This document shows positions 10,799-21,149 of a stretch of 64,000 nt of DNA, in pieces. The notes beneath the pieces are model-generated. The model ran no database searches, had not been told where the DNA came from, and was given only the letters and a program-made list of their open reading frames with translations. The translations under genes were made by a program, and so were the position numbers. Positions within the stretch are counted from its first letter, which is position 1; every line of letters begins with the position of its first letter. Source of the stretch: Chaetoceros tenuissimus (taxonomy: Eukaryota; Bacillariophyta; Thalassiosirophyceae; Chaetocerotales; Chaetocerotaceae); NCBI GenBank assembly GCA_021927905.1, contig BLLK01000045.1:186001-250000 (forward strand). Reading direction: 5' to 3'.

Positions 10799-11649
10799 AT
10801 CTGGATCTCTCTCTCTCTTGGTTCTTGTACTCTGACACGAGGGTCATTTTTTCGTTTGGTCATTGTATCAGTACAACTAGATATATGTCTACAATTCAGT
10901 AAAATCTCCATTAGTTTCTAACTCGTAGGAGTAGAGAGAAAAATGCTAAAAGTTTATAAGGTGTACCTTACCCGTAAAACTTGGAGTTATGTGTATGAAA
11001 TCTGTTGAAACAATGACGGTGATTATTGGACCAAACATCATGCTCCTTCTCACCATCGGCAATCAGATCTCGCTATGTCGTAAATCATTCGCCTTCTGCT
11101 ACTGCAAAATTATCTAGTTCTTTTATATATGATACCATCTACACTGCGCTCCGCGCCTTTCCAATGCTATAAGCTTCTGATCCCAACTGCGAGGGTGTGT
11201 TGATACTCCGTGTATGACACTATCCTTATCCATATCCAGTTGGGACCATATCTTGATATCCAATGACAGTCGAATCCAATTACCAGTTACTTATCAAATC
11301 AATTCACCACAGGATGAGCACATCCATGCAATTCCTGTGATCTCATTAATTTACTTGGTAATCTACTTAATAACTACTCATTGACAAAATCAAGTCCAAT
11401 AATACAATGATGATTACTTTTAGCTTTTAGCGAGGTCAAAAACCGTATCGCAGCGGTTATATCTACGTTATCAATTGAAATTTAATCCGACCGTTAACAT
11501 CGAGAACCCGAACACTACTAGAGATGAGCCCTGCCTTCTTCCACTCTTCTCAAAACTGAAAAGTGATAAAAAGTCTCGAGAGACTCTAATAAATAATAGT
11601 CTATCTAGTTTTATATTCTAAAAGCGAAACAGACTTGATCACTTATACA
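10799..11649. other. upstream region of the prolyl hydroxylase gene
   Basis: Non-coding. A CT run at 10806-10818 is the only simple repeat. No open frame of interest on either strand. Confidence 0.4.
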
Positions 11650-13185
11650 ATGAAGAGACTGTTACTGGCATTCATCTCGATGCTTCTGAGCTACGTGGCT
11701 GCTGAAGAGGCCCGTTCCATCACAATCCAAAACGACTCAGGGACCAAAGTCGAGATCTATTGGATCAATCCGGTAAGTGTAAAAGTAGCTGATTCATTCT
11801 GCTTATTCTCATTTTGTTAAGCTTTATATCCCATTAATTTAAATGATATATATGCATATAATAGTCTACTGGCGAGGGTCTTCTGCAATCTTCTCCATAC
11901 ATTTACAATGGTGCTGCTTTGAATTTGAACTCTTTTGTCACCCACACCTTCGAAGCTAGGGAAATGCCCGGTAAAGGAGGCACTTGTCTGGGTCAAGACC
12001 AGACTTGTAGAATTGGATACTTTACTGTGAACAAAAATGATGACCAGCGTAAGTTCTTTCAGTGTCTTTTCTTGATGAAATGGAATATCTTTTTGGAACA
12101 ACACATAGTTTATTGAGTGCATTATTTTTTTTAATTGGACGTAAATAGAGGTTTTCATCGACTCAGAATTCAATGTAAAACATCAAGACAATAAGTCTAT
12201 TGCAAGAGAATCAGCTGCAGAGCTTCTTAATGACTGTGAAAAGCAAGTTCAAGCTGATACAGAGGCTGAAGGTTGGACAGCAGCTGAGGCAATTTCAGAA
12301 TTGAAGAAATGTGTAGCATCGGGAGTAGCTGACGAAGTAGAGAAGGCAAACGAAGAAATTGCATTTCAGTCCCAGATTCGTAAGGCTATGGCTGAACATT
12401 GGGAAAACTACACATGTGCAGACTATGATTTGGCATCTTCTGATGCAGTTCGTGAAGAGGTATGGGACCACGATAATAAAGAATTTGAAGTCCAAGTATT
12501 GCTTGATCGTCCTGCATCAAGGATTCACGTTGTGAAAAATTTCATCACCGAGGAAGAATGCGCAGCAATGGAGGAGCATGCAAGACCAAAGCTTCATAAA
12601 GCCACTGTTGCTGATGGTAAAGGCGGTAGTGAATTGAGTCCAAATCGTAAAGCATTGCAAGCAGGAATCAGAATTCCATGGAATCTTGAAGAAGAGGGAC
12701 ATCCATTGACAACCATTTCCAGAAGAGTGTATGATTACACTAACCATGTCCTTGGAATGGATATTAAGGAGCATGGACAAGAAGATTTGATGTCTATCCA
12801 ATATGAAGGAAGAGGAGAGGACGACGAGACTCCAGATAGATATATGCCACATTGTGATGGTGACTGCAATGGAATGCAGCACAAGATAGGGAATAGAATG
12901 GCAACAATGGTTATGTATTGTACTGTTCCAGAGAAGGGAGGGTCTACAAATTTTAGAAACTCCGGTGTGCATGTCGTTCCAGAAGCTGGAACTGCAACTT
13001 TCTTTTCATACATTGATCCTGAGACAATGAAGATGGACAATGGTTTTACAGAACACTCTGGATGTCCCGTCATTGCAGGTGAAAAGAAAATTGTTACTCA
13101 GTGGGTAAGATATGGTGTAGACGCTGAGAATCCATGGGACTCATTCAATACTCTCGGTATCAAGATTAGTGCTGAGAATGATTAA
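11650..13185 (+). CDS. prolyl 4-hydroxylase with N-terminal VHL-like domain
   Basis: Exons 11650-11772, 11865-12048 and 12149-13185; 447 residues. Residues 1-20 are a signal peptide, so it enters the secretory pathway. Residues about 25-103 resemble the VHL beta domain (ITIQNDSGTKVEIYWINP, then NSFVTHTFEAREMP). A charged helical linker follows. The C-terminal 2-oxoglutarate/Fe(II) dioxygenase domain has His337 and Asp339 (PHCDGDC), His405 (EHSGCPV) and Lys415 for 2-oxoglutarate, so it looks active. The family hydroxylates prolines, for example in collagen-like or cell-wall glycoproteins; the substrate here is unknown. A VHL-like fold joined to a prolyl hydroxylase is unusual because VHL binds hydroxyproline in animals. 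Confidence 0.85.
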
Positions 13186-13416
13186 TAAAAAAGTAGATTA
13201 ACGCGCAGATTATTGTTGTTCGAATTTAGAGACAATAATTAAATTTTCAATTGATAGCAACCTACTCTCTCTAGCTAGTATGCTTAGTTACAATTTTGTC
13301 GGTTAGTGACGATGAATAAGAGATAGCATTTCTTTGACAAAGTAATCAATATCATAAAAAATATAGCAAAGCTCGTATGCTTTTCTGTTTCAGTAGGTCT
13401 TTCTCCAATTCTTTCT

Positions 13417-14154
13417 TCACGACCCAAAACATGCTTCATAGCAAGCTGGTTTCTTCCATTCCAATTGTTCAAGATAACTATGATCACATTCATACAAAGC
13501 CTGTGCAGCAGGTGAGTCCTTGTCATTGATTTTACCATAGAAGTCACCGTAAGTGATACCCTTTTTCTTATCTGAAGCATGGACTACGAAATTAATATCA
13601 TCCATTGGAACATCATCATAGCAGTAACCAAAACAGTTCCGTCTCTTCATGATCAGTAGAGACTCATATGGATACAAAATTTCATCTGTCATATCTAAAG
13701 GGGACTTGTCAACCTCACAATCCATTCCATAAGCCTTCATAAGTGCTTTTGTTTCTTCATCAGGCTCCTCAAAAGAGGGAGTATTGGAAAATAGAAGCCG
13801 ATTGGGAAACTCCGGGGCATTCCATACTATGCACGGTTTTGCCGTATTCGTAAGTAAGATTTTTGGTTCTTGATTATCACGGATAATTTCACCATCTTCT
13901 GAGTCCTTGAGAAATTTCTTCCCTTCTGATTGCGACTCTGCAAAAAGCTTACATGGTTTTTCGTGCTTGACTAGATGTAGCTGTTCACATTCTTTGGAAC
14001 AATACAGGACTTCGTTGCAACCACCGCATTTGTAGAGAGTGCCAGTATTGGTCTCATCTTTGCAGTTCATGCATCGTTTTATAATTTGAGTGTTGCCAAT
14101 ACCTCGCCTTAATTCTGAAAGCATTGACTTGGAATTACGAGTCTGCTGATTCAT
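13417..14154 (-). CDS. MYND-type zinc finger protein
   Basis: 245 residues, single exon, start at the ATG at 14154. A MYND finger lies at about residues 28-68 with the full ligand set (CMNC, CGGC, YCSKEC, H, KHEKPC). MYND fingers are protein-protein modules. The rest has no recognised domain: there is no SET domain, so it is not a SMYD methyltransferase. The C-terminal part is acidic and rich in aromatic residues. It runs tail to tail with the prolyl hydroxylase and head to head with the small coiled-coil gene at 14446. Confidence 0.7.
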   Translation of the reverse strand: MNQQTRNSKSMLSELRRGIGNTQIIKRCMNCKDETNTGTLYKCGGCNEVLYCSKECEQLHLVKHEKPCKLFAESQSEGKKFLKDSEDGEIIRDNQEPKILLTNTAKPCIVWNAPEFPNRLLFSNTPSFEEPDEETKALMKAYGMDCEVDKSPLDMTDEILYPYESLLIMKRRNCFGYCYDDVPMDDINFVVHASDKKKGITYGDFYGKINDKDSPAAQALYECDHSYLEQLEWKKPACYEACFGS

Positions 14155-14434
14155 TTTGACCACAAAATTAAGTATCTACTGTTATCTATCTATCTACGTA
14201 TGTACTTTTTAATTTACGATGATAGTTACGACTACAGTAGATAATAGTACACGTATTGAGAATGAATGATGAGATGTATGATGCACCCGTAACCTGTTTC
14301 TTTCATCGCCGCATACTTTCTCCGAGAGGAGTTGAAGTTGCGAGTTGCTGTGGGAGTTCTATTAATACTATCCGAACTGCTATTACCAAATACCTAAGAA
14401 CCAACCAAACAATCTAATAGATAGATAAGTATTC

Positions 14435-14446
14435 ATGAACGAATAA
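14435..14446 (+). promoter_or_regulatory. three-codon upstream frame whose stop overlaps the next start codon
   Basis: ATG-AAC-GAA-TAA, where the last base of the stop is the first base of the ATG of the following gene (TAATG). Such an arrangement can allow termination and re-initiation, or damp translation. The effect here is inferred. Confidence 0.4.
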
Positions 14447-14805
14447 TGAGCGAGGAACAGAAAAGCAACAACGCACGAGTAATAGATAGCGCACAAAACA
14501 ATTCTGCTGTTCCGCAACCTAGTGCAAGTAGCACCACAGCACTATCGATACCACAGCTGATTGCTTTGCCATGGACAATCTTTATCAACTTATTGCAAAC
14601 AATACAAAATATGATTGAAAATCTAAACTATCTGAGTAATGAAGACACCGACATTTTACAGAATATGACAGAGGATAATGACAGGATGAATGATACAATT
14701 GATGAGGCGTCGAGTGAACAAAAGAATATAAGAAATGATTTGATGGACTTGAAGGCTAGATTAGATCGTTTAGAAAGAATGCAAGGAGGTGAAAAGCAAG
14801 ATTGA
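14446..14805 (+). CDS. small coiled-coil protein, unknown
   Basis: 119 residues, single exon. The first 35 residues are polar and Ser/Gln/Asn-rich, then comes a short apolar stretch (LSIPQLIALPWTIFINLLQTI). The remaining 70 residues are a strongly predicted coiled coil with regular heptads ending in LKARLDRLERM. No family recognised; t-SNARE-like or adaptor roles are possible but unsupported. It is divergent from the MYND gene, with about 290 bp between them. Confidence 0.55.
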   Translation: MSEEQKSNNARVIDSAQNNSAVPQPSASSTTALSIPQLIALPWTIFINLLQTIQNMIENLNYLSNEDTDILQNMTEDNDRMNDTIDEASSEQKNIRNDLMDLKARLDRLERMQGGEKQD

Positions 14806-15388
14806 AGCTATGATTAGTATGATTTGTGGCTAATGATTTGGAGGATATTATATGGTGTGTAGAATTTCTCTTCCTATTGAAAATTGAGAGAATTGTTATG
14901 CGGAACTTGTATTACGGTTTGAACACTAGCTACCGAAAGACGAAACAATACGTATTTGGATTCAACGTTTGCTCAATATGGAACCATCATCTCTATTTCA
15001 GTGATGAAACTTGTACAAAATCGTCGATACTGGTTACCAACAAATAAGCAGAATATAAATTTCCTGCTACACATTATGAAACTCAAGCCAACATGAAAAT
15101 CAAATGGTTGGTATCTAGCGCTAAGATGAATATAATGTAAATATGGTTGGTAATGTAGCTTCTCTGATTGGAAAACTTGGAGCAGTTCCTCAATGTGTTT
15201 TCTTTTTAACTGGAAACATCTGATCTTGAGTCTGTGTCGGCGAATACATATCTCGGCAATCTTGAAGAGAGTGATATCACATGGTACTGAAAATATAATC
15301 TTACAAATTAGTTTTTGATTATTTCGATGTGTCCAAGAGTATTGGACTTTTTTCTACAATCTTACTTCACAAGTATAACGAACACCCC
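14806..15388. other. non-coding gap, with a possible gene remnant
   Basis: No gene I can support. At 15143-15295 two short plus-strand frames read like a protein with one frame break (LGAVPQCVFFLTGNI, then SANTYLGNLEESDITWY), which may be a remnant. The rest shows nothing. Confidence 0.3.
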
Positions 15389-16060
15389 TCACTTTTGAGC
15401 CCATGGAACTGGATGTAACAGTACTTCCTTTTCACCTTTTTCGTCGATCAAAACCATTCTCTGTTTGTATTCGGTTTCACCACTAAGGCAACATGTCAAG
15501 AGCCTTGTAGCAATACTTGTTACATGCCCAGTTCCCTCCCATACAACCCCGATTCCGTCCTCGTTAACCTCTTTGCACACGAATTCATCATATCTAGTAG
15601 TTTTAGGCGAAATAGTTCCTCCTACTACATGACGAACAAGAAATCTTTTCGGATCATTTGTTGTCTCAATTTTAAGCATATATTTTGTCATGAACCTTTT
15701 TTTATACCAAGAAGTAGGAGGACTTCTAGAATTTTCGACAAAAACTAGGTTATCATCACTTCGGTAAAGGGGACTCATATGCAAAAAATTTGCCAAGTAC
15801 TGCTCAACTTTTGAAAGCTTGTTACCATCAGTGTCTGTACATTCAAAAGAGTATTGACAAGAAGCATTTGGGAAGATCTTCGCAAAAGCAGGATCCTCTT
15901 TCTTTTCCAAAAGATTTGTGTTCTCATTCTTCGCAATATGGCTCATCTTTTTTTCGACTACTCTACTGCTAAATACTATTTCTGATCTTTGCTTAATTTG
16001 GTACCGCTTCTCACTATGCAGAAGATTCCTCTTGTACTGAAGTGCAATTGGAATACGCAT
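15389..16060 (-). CDS. conserved-looking protein of unknown function
   Basis: 223 residues from the ATG at 16060; a second in-frame ATG at 15946 would give 185. Residues 1-38 are basic and lack acidic residues early on, which could be a mitochondrial presequence. The rest looks beta-rich and globular (QYSFECTDTDGNKLSKVEQY, KKRFMTKYMLKIETTNDPKR, GIGVVWEGTGHVTSIATRLL). No catalytic motif recognised. It is divergent from the PPR gene, so the two may share a promoter region of about 250 bp. Confidence 0.5.
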   Translation of the reverse strand: MRIPIALQYKRNLLHSEKRYQIKQRSEIVFSSRVVEKKMSHIAKNENTNLLEKKEDPAFAKIFPNASCQYSFECTDTDGNKLSKVEQYLANFLHMSPLYRSDDNLVFVENSRSPPTSWYKKRFMTKYMLKIETTNDPKRFLVRHVVGGTISPKTTRYDEFVCKEVNEDGIGVVWEGTGHVTSIATRLLTCCLSGETEYKQRMVLIDEKGEKEVLLHPVPWAQK

Positions 16061-16307
16061 AAATTGAAAGAAAGATCTATGTAGTTGGTTTCATGTTACA
16101 TGTTACTGCTACGGGAAAAAGAATTGAATTGATAGGAAAGGACCTTGAAGTTTTGACGGAGAAATGGCCTAATAATTAGGCAGCAAGCTTTCTAGCCATG
16201 ACGAAAATGGGACTGACGCTGGTAGCTGAACTCTCCCCAGCCACTGAAAGCACAAGCTCGTAGTAGTCGCTGTTCGATCGGTGTAACAAAAGCTCTTATT
16301 TCTTTTG

Positions 16308-18824
16308 ATGTTCTATGCAACCAACAAGCACTTCATTATTCAGTTAACACAAGTAGTGACAGGAAAAAAAAATAGCTCTGATATGGATTTGCGGAGATTG
16401 ATTCTTTGTCTGATTGCAGTGTACCAAAAAGGAGAGGCACTGTCTCCAATAAAAACTTCAACGACCAGACTCTTCGCAAGCGACCCTACACAATTGTTCA
16501 ATACAGATATTCTTCGAATAGCATCGAGAACTTCTACGAAGCAAGGTAGCTTCAATCCAATACATGCTGCAGATCACTCGAATAGAATGTTGAATCAAAT
16601 GTTGGACATGTACGAATCATCAAATGGTAAAACTGCAAAGCCAAATAGTGAAACATTTCGCATCGTTTTAAAGGCCTTTTCAAATTTAGGTGGACAACAA
16701 TGGGAAGATATAAACACAACTCAAGACTCTGAATCAAGTAGAAAATCCAGAGTTAATGCAGTAGATAGAATAGAAAATATTATGATGCGATGGAATGAAT
16801 TCCAACATGAACATGGAGAAGATCCTAGTCTACAATTGAATACAGCTCTCTTGAATCAAATATTGAAGGCATATGCACGTTGTGGTCATCAGAAAATACC
16901 ACATAAATCATTCCAAAGCGATACAATAATAGAAGGATGTTTGCCATGGTTGGAGCCCCGGAGAGATCGGGGATCTTGTGCTGAGAGAGCTGAAAAGTTA
17001 CTCATGTACATGATTGATAAACAAGATGAACTTCCATCTCTACGTCCAAACGCACAGTCATACGCGTTTGTCATAGAAGCTTGGTCGAGGCAGCAACCAA
17101 GTGCCAAAATGTTCAAATCCAAACTAAAGGTGAAGAATGCCAAATACAACAATGTATGTGCATCGAGAGCTACATATTACCTTCGTGATATGGAACTCCT
17201 TTCAGAGAAAGATATAGTACATGATGAAAGTGCGACCGGAAAGGATAGAAGGAATGCTAGGAGAATTTTAATATGGGCATATAGTGATGTATTAGATGCC
17301 TGGGCCCGAAGCGATGCTATTGGTGCATCAAATGAAGCAAATGAATTGATCCAAAAGATTGAAGATATCAGTTGTGATGATGTGGACGACTTAAAATCAA
17401 TACAAGATACTTTGAACTTAACAGAAAAGGATGAAGATGAGGATGATATGACAGGCTACAACAGAAATATTGGATATACCCAGCTGAACATGGAAATTTT
17501 TGATTCTAAAGACTCGTATCTAGATTCAAGTAGTGCACTTTATCCCAGTGACCAAAGCTACACAAGTGCCATTCTTGAAATATCTCGAGGTAGAAATGCT
17601 GCAGCAGCTCAAAGATGTCATCAACTTCTCAACAATATGCTACAATTATATGATTCAGGGAAATGGATTAAGAATAGACCAAGTCTCTTGTGTTTCAATG
17701 CAGTTATAGCTGCCTATGCAAAGAGTCCAGAACCAGGATCTGCAGACAAAGCTGAAAATATATTAAACCGTCTTCTCGATCTATATTTTGACGAGGACAG
17801 ACCTCATTACAACTATCTTAGACCAGACACTATTACTTTCAATTCGGTTGTCTCTGCATGGGCAAAGAGTACAGAAGAAGCATCTGTATACAATGCCGAA
17901 GAGATTGTAAAGAAGATGGAGAACTTTTCCAATGCAAATGGAAGCAAGTTTCTGCCTGTAGAGCCAGACAAATTTACATATACATCACTGCTTCAGGCCT
18001 GGATTAGGAGTGGCCTAGGTGCTACCTCTGCTGATAATGCGGAAATCATTTTGAAAACAATGCTAGATAAATATTACTCTGGAAATGAAAAGTTTCTTCC
18101 AAATCAGAAAGCCTTCACTCAAGTTATTAACGGATGGGGGAAATGCTCTGCAGATGGCAATGATTTTGCTGTCAAGAGAGCCATAGCAATCCTTGATGAA
18201 ATGGAAAGTCTTTACAATGACGGTTGTAGCGACCTTAAGCCCGATATTATCACATATTCTTCTATCATTGACACCATTGCAAAAAGTCGGCTTCCAAATG
18301 GCTCTGATCTTGCCCTCAGTATTATTGATAAAATTGAACGTCAATATCAGGAGGGAGATTTGGCATTATCACCAAATGCGAGAACGTATTCTGGAGCATT
18401 TCTTGCAGTCTTACATTCAGATGAGAGACAAAAGCATATCAAGGCAAAGTCTTTGCTTGAACGAATGGAAAAACTAGGAGTGGAAGCAAATTCTTTTTCT
18501 TACAACTATGCCATTAACTGTGCTGCCAGCATCAAAGAGACGGAAAGTGATAGTGTAAAAACAGAGGCATTTAAAGTCGCCCTGAATGCATTTACCAAAC
18601 TACGAAAGAGTTCCTACGATACTGATAGTTTTACATTCAACTTTTTTCTGAAAGCTTGCAGATTACTCCCTGCGTCAAAAACTCGTTCAAAAATCGTACA
18701 AGAAGCTTTCACGGAGTGCCTTCATGAGGGAAAGCTCACAAAAGAAGTTACATCCAGACTTGATAGAGTTTTAGAACCCGCAGAAGTGAGAGAATTAATC
18801 AGATTGAGTAAGACCATTACTTAG
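16308..18824 (+). CDS. pentatricopeptide repeat (PPR) protein, probably organellar
   Basis: Single exon, 838 residues from the ATG at 16308. An in-frame ATG at 16383 begins MDLRRLILCLIAVY, a better signal or targeting sequence, and may be the true start (813 residues). At least ten PPR units of the type xPDxxTYxSxIxAWxxS are seen between residues about 90 and 760, for example LRPDTITFNSVVSAWAKS, VEPDKFTYTSLLQAWIRS and LKPDIITYSSIIDTIAKS. Several are longer than 35 residues because of GSADKAE-type insertions between helices. PPR proteins bind organellar RNA for processing, editing or stability. No DYW, SMR or other catalytic tail is present, so an RNA-binding role is inferred. Confidence 0.85.
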   Translation: MFYATNKHFIIQLTQVVTGKKNSSDMDLRRLILCLIAVYQKGEALSPIKTSTTRLFASDPTQLFNTDILRIASRTSTKQGSFNPIHAADHSNRMLNQMLDMYESSNGKTAKPNSETFRIVLKAFSNLGGQQWEDINTTQDSESSRKSRVNAVDRIENIMMRWNEFQHEHGEDPSLQLNTALLNQILKAYARCGHQKIPHKSFQSDTIIEGCLPWLEPRRDRGSCAERAEKLLMYMIDKQDELPSLRPNAQSYAFVIEAWSRQQPSAKMFKSKLKVKNAKYNNVCASRATYYLRDMELLSEKDIVHDESATGKDRRNARRILIWAYSDVLDAWARSDAIGASNEANELIQKIEDISCDDVDDLKSIQDTLNLTEKDEDEDDMTGYNRNIGYTQLNMEIFDSKDSYLDSSSALYPSDQSYTSAILEISRGRNAAAAQRCHQLLNNMLQLYDSGKWIKNRPSLLCFNAVIAAYAKSPEPGSADKAENILNRLLDLYFDEDRPHYNYLRPDTITFNSVVSAWAKSTEEASVYNAEEIVKKMENFSNANGSKFLPVEPDKFTYTSLLQAWIRSGLGATSADNAEIILKTMLDKYYSGNEKFLPNQKAFTQVINGWGKCSADGNDFAVKRAIAILDEMESLYNDGCSDLKPDIITYSSIIDTIAKSRLPNGSDLALSIIDKIERQYQEGDLALSPNARTYSGAFLAVLHSDERQKHIKAKSLLERMEKLGVEANSFSYNYAINCAASIKETESDSVKTEAFKVALNAFTKLRKSSYDTDSFTFNFFLKACRLLPASKTRSKIVQEAFTECLHEGKLTKEVTSRLDRVLEPAEVRELIRLSKTIT

Positions 18825-18948
18825 CCTTACGACTCTGTAAAGATAAATGCATTATAGAATCTTCACAACTTAGACTTTACGTATTTAATCAAAAAGAAAC
18901 TAATGATTTACCCGAGTTGGGTTTCCAATTGGCAATATGGGATATTAA

Positions 18949-19964
18949 TTACAAACCTTGCTTCGCAATAGTACATTCACAGGCATTATCACAATCAACA
19001 TGGATTGAAAACTCCCCATCAACTTCAAACTTTCGTTCAGTTCCAGTTGGGGAAACGACTGTCAAAGTACTCTTATTCTTCTTGCCTTCACCATTGTAGT
19101 ATGTCTCAAGTTGAGTGTTGGAGTAGTTCGTAATATCCATTGTATAGTGCCCGTTTGACACATTAGTGATGACAGCAGACTCTGCAGAAGATTCGTCATA
19201 ATAATCAGGTCCAGTCTTCCATAGATATGCATCACCTTCATGCTTGCAACCCCATTCAGTTTCTCGATTGTCCCATGCACACTCGCCACTTGCACCTTCT
19301 TTGGAAATTCTCATTATATCATTTTTGTATCCATAGTAAGATGCTGTGGATGGGTCAGGAAACTTGAGCGTAGCAATAATATCACAGTTGTTTGAAATAC
19401 TGCTGGTATCAGAATCTGGACAAGTTCCACAAGTGACTATGATGAAAATTAAAACTTATGTAAGAATGGTTTCAAAATATAAAAAGATTTCAAATCAACA
19501 GAATATTCAATCAACTACATACCTGGACAATTTTCCTGGAATAGATTATTTCGACACTTGATTGGATTTTGCTTTGCTTGCCAACAACTTACTAACGCGC
19601 CTCTATTGTTCTCGAACTTCATTCCATTATCTCTGCACGCACAGAGGCCACATGTATCTGGACAATGTTCCTTCACATGCTCGTCTGCGCACAATTGTGG
19701 ATCGACTTTAGCTTCCATACACGAATGCACTTCTTGCTGACTATCGAGAACAAGGTCCAGATCGTCTTTGTCATCAAGGCAGCATGCATTGCAAGATATT
19801 GGGCATTTCTCCATGAAGATCTTTTCTTGGCAGACTGATGGTTCATTTTTTGCATACTTGCAAAATTCTACATCTTGGTCTGCACAAGCATCGCCTAAGT
19901 TCACGCCGTGACGTGAAGATGCACTGACACGTAGTACAAATAGACTGAAGCAAAGCAACTTCAT
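18949..19964 (-). CDS. secreted protein with three ShKT cysteine domains
   Basis: Exons 19523-19964 and 18949-19436 with a phase 1 junction that rebuilds a conserved NCPVTCGTC; 309 residues. The start at 19964 opens a signal peptide (MKLLCFSLFVLRVSAS). Three ShKT-type six-Cys units follow, each ending in a CPxxCxxC signature (CPISCNAC, CPDTCGLC, CPVTCGTC). The C-terminal 150 residues are a Cys-poor, beta-rich globular region with no recognised family (SYYGYKNDIMRISKEG, then GEFSIHVDCDNACECTI). ShKT domains are common in secreted and extracellular-matrix proteins of algae and animals; here an extracellular or cell-wall role is inferred, with nothing to suggest a toxin. Confidence 0.75.
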
Positions 19965-20390
19965 TGTATTTATATTAGTTCTGATACAAACAAATTGAAA
20001 TGTTGAACTGTGTACAATAGAAATATGAGATTTTGCGATGCAGACGTCGTAGGACATGGCGACGGCAACGACTTTTATTTGGCGATTGAAAAAATTAGAT
20101 GCTAATTGACAGTATATTTTACACTTATTTTTGTTAGTAGATTTAAGCCCCACAAATAAATCGTGGTTCAAAAGTCGCTGATTATTATAATTCACTTCCA
20201 TTTTTTCATTTCGTTATGGTGTTTTTTTTTTAATAAGAAGTTCTAATAATAAACATATGATTAGACAAAGCTTCATTTACAGTTGTATTTACACATGAAT
20301 TAATTTTTTACTTCTTTATCTTTATTGCTACAATTATGTTTCCTATGGTAATCATAGTAGATTACAATGAATAATAAAGCAAAACATTTT
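19965..20390. other. AT-rich spacer
   Basis: Upstream of the ShKT gene and downstream of the carrier 3' part. It contains a T run near 20221-20231 and no coding signal. Confidence 0.4.
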
Positions 20391-20861
20391 TCAAAATATC
20401 TTCTTCATACCATTTCCAAATTCAAAACCAAAATCATAGTCTTTTTGGGAAACATGTCGTAAAATCTCATATGCTGAACTAAGGACAGTTCCCCACAGGC
20501 TCATGCTTGCTATCCTTGGAAATGTGCCTTTGAAGAATCCCTTCACACCTGCACTAGAATATAATTGACGCGCAATATTCGCATATGTAATTTTTTGTTG
20601 TAATTGAATTTGTGACATATTTTGAGAAGGCAGGACCGGTGCAATACTGGCAACTTGAACTCTAGTTTTCACTACATCCAATGGCTGAGTTGTTGTTGCA
20701 GCCACAACAGCTGCAGTTACCCCAGAAACTACTTGCGTAAATCCTCGCACATAAATATCTTGCATTTCAAATCCTTCCTGGTGTAATTTATTTTGAACGC
20801 AATGTTGCATTCCACTATAGACAAGAGAATAAAAAGATGGTGGTGCAAATGAAGGGCAACC
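20391..20861 (-). CDS. mitochondrial carrier, C-terminal part (SLC25A44-like), detached
   Basis: The final third of a mitochondrial carrier. After SFYSLVYSGMQ (from 20837) come the fifth and sixth membrane helices with the third carrier signature QPLDVVKTRVQV (PxDxxKTR) and the C-terminal GFFKGTFPRIASMSLWGT. It is the missing end of the part at 24357-24923: residue order and length against SLC25A44-type carriers fit if the two are joined directly at GGAAC/ATCTTT. In the reading frame a TAG at 20864-20862 blocks further extension, and the only nearby acceptor (TTTAG ending at 20862) gives the wrong phase. I read this as the 3' half of an interrupted gene. Confidence 0.7.
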   Translation of the reverse strand, partial: GCPSFAPPSFYSLVYSGMQHCVQNKLHQEGFEMQDIYVRGFTQVVSGVTAAVVAATTTQPLDVVKTRVQVASIAPVLPSQNMSQIQLQQKITYANIARQLYSSAGVKGFFKGTFPRIASMSLWGTVLSSAYEILRHVSQKDYDFGFEFGNGMKKIF

Positions 20862-21149
20862 CTAAAGGAAGTTGAACCTTGACTTACTGCTACTGCCACT
20901 TCAGTTGCTATGCATATCATAGCTTATTGCCATCACTTATTGCTGTGACCGAGTAAAGTGCATTACAAGTCTAGACTCTATTTCTTCAGCAACGGTGACA
21001 AGATAGTATTAGCAATGACAAAAGATAGTGTTAGTGATGGTGACTGGTATGAGTGAATAGAGAGCATCACAAATAAGAGAGAAATGCAAGCATGTCAGCA
21101 TTGAAAATAACAGCAAAGGAAACTCAATATAAGTATGATGTTATTAGTT
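20862..21149. other. right flank of the inserted segment
   Basis: Non-coding, between the orphan gene stop and the detached carrier end. No terminal inverted repeat partner of the other end (near 24360) was found by eye. Confidence 0.35.
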
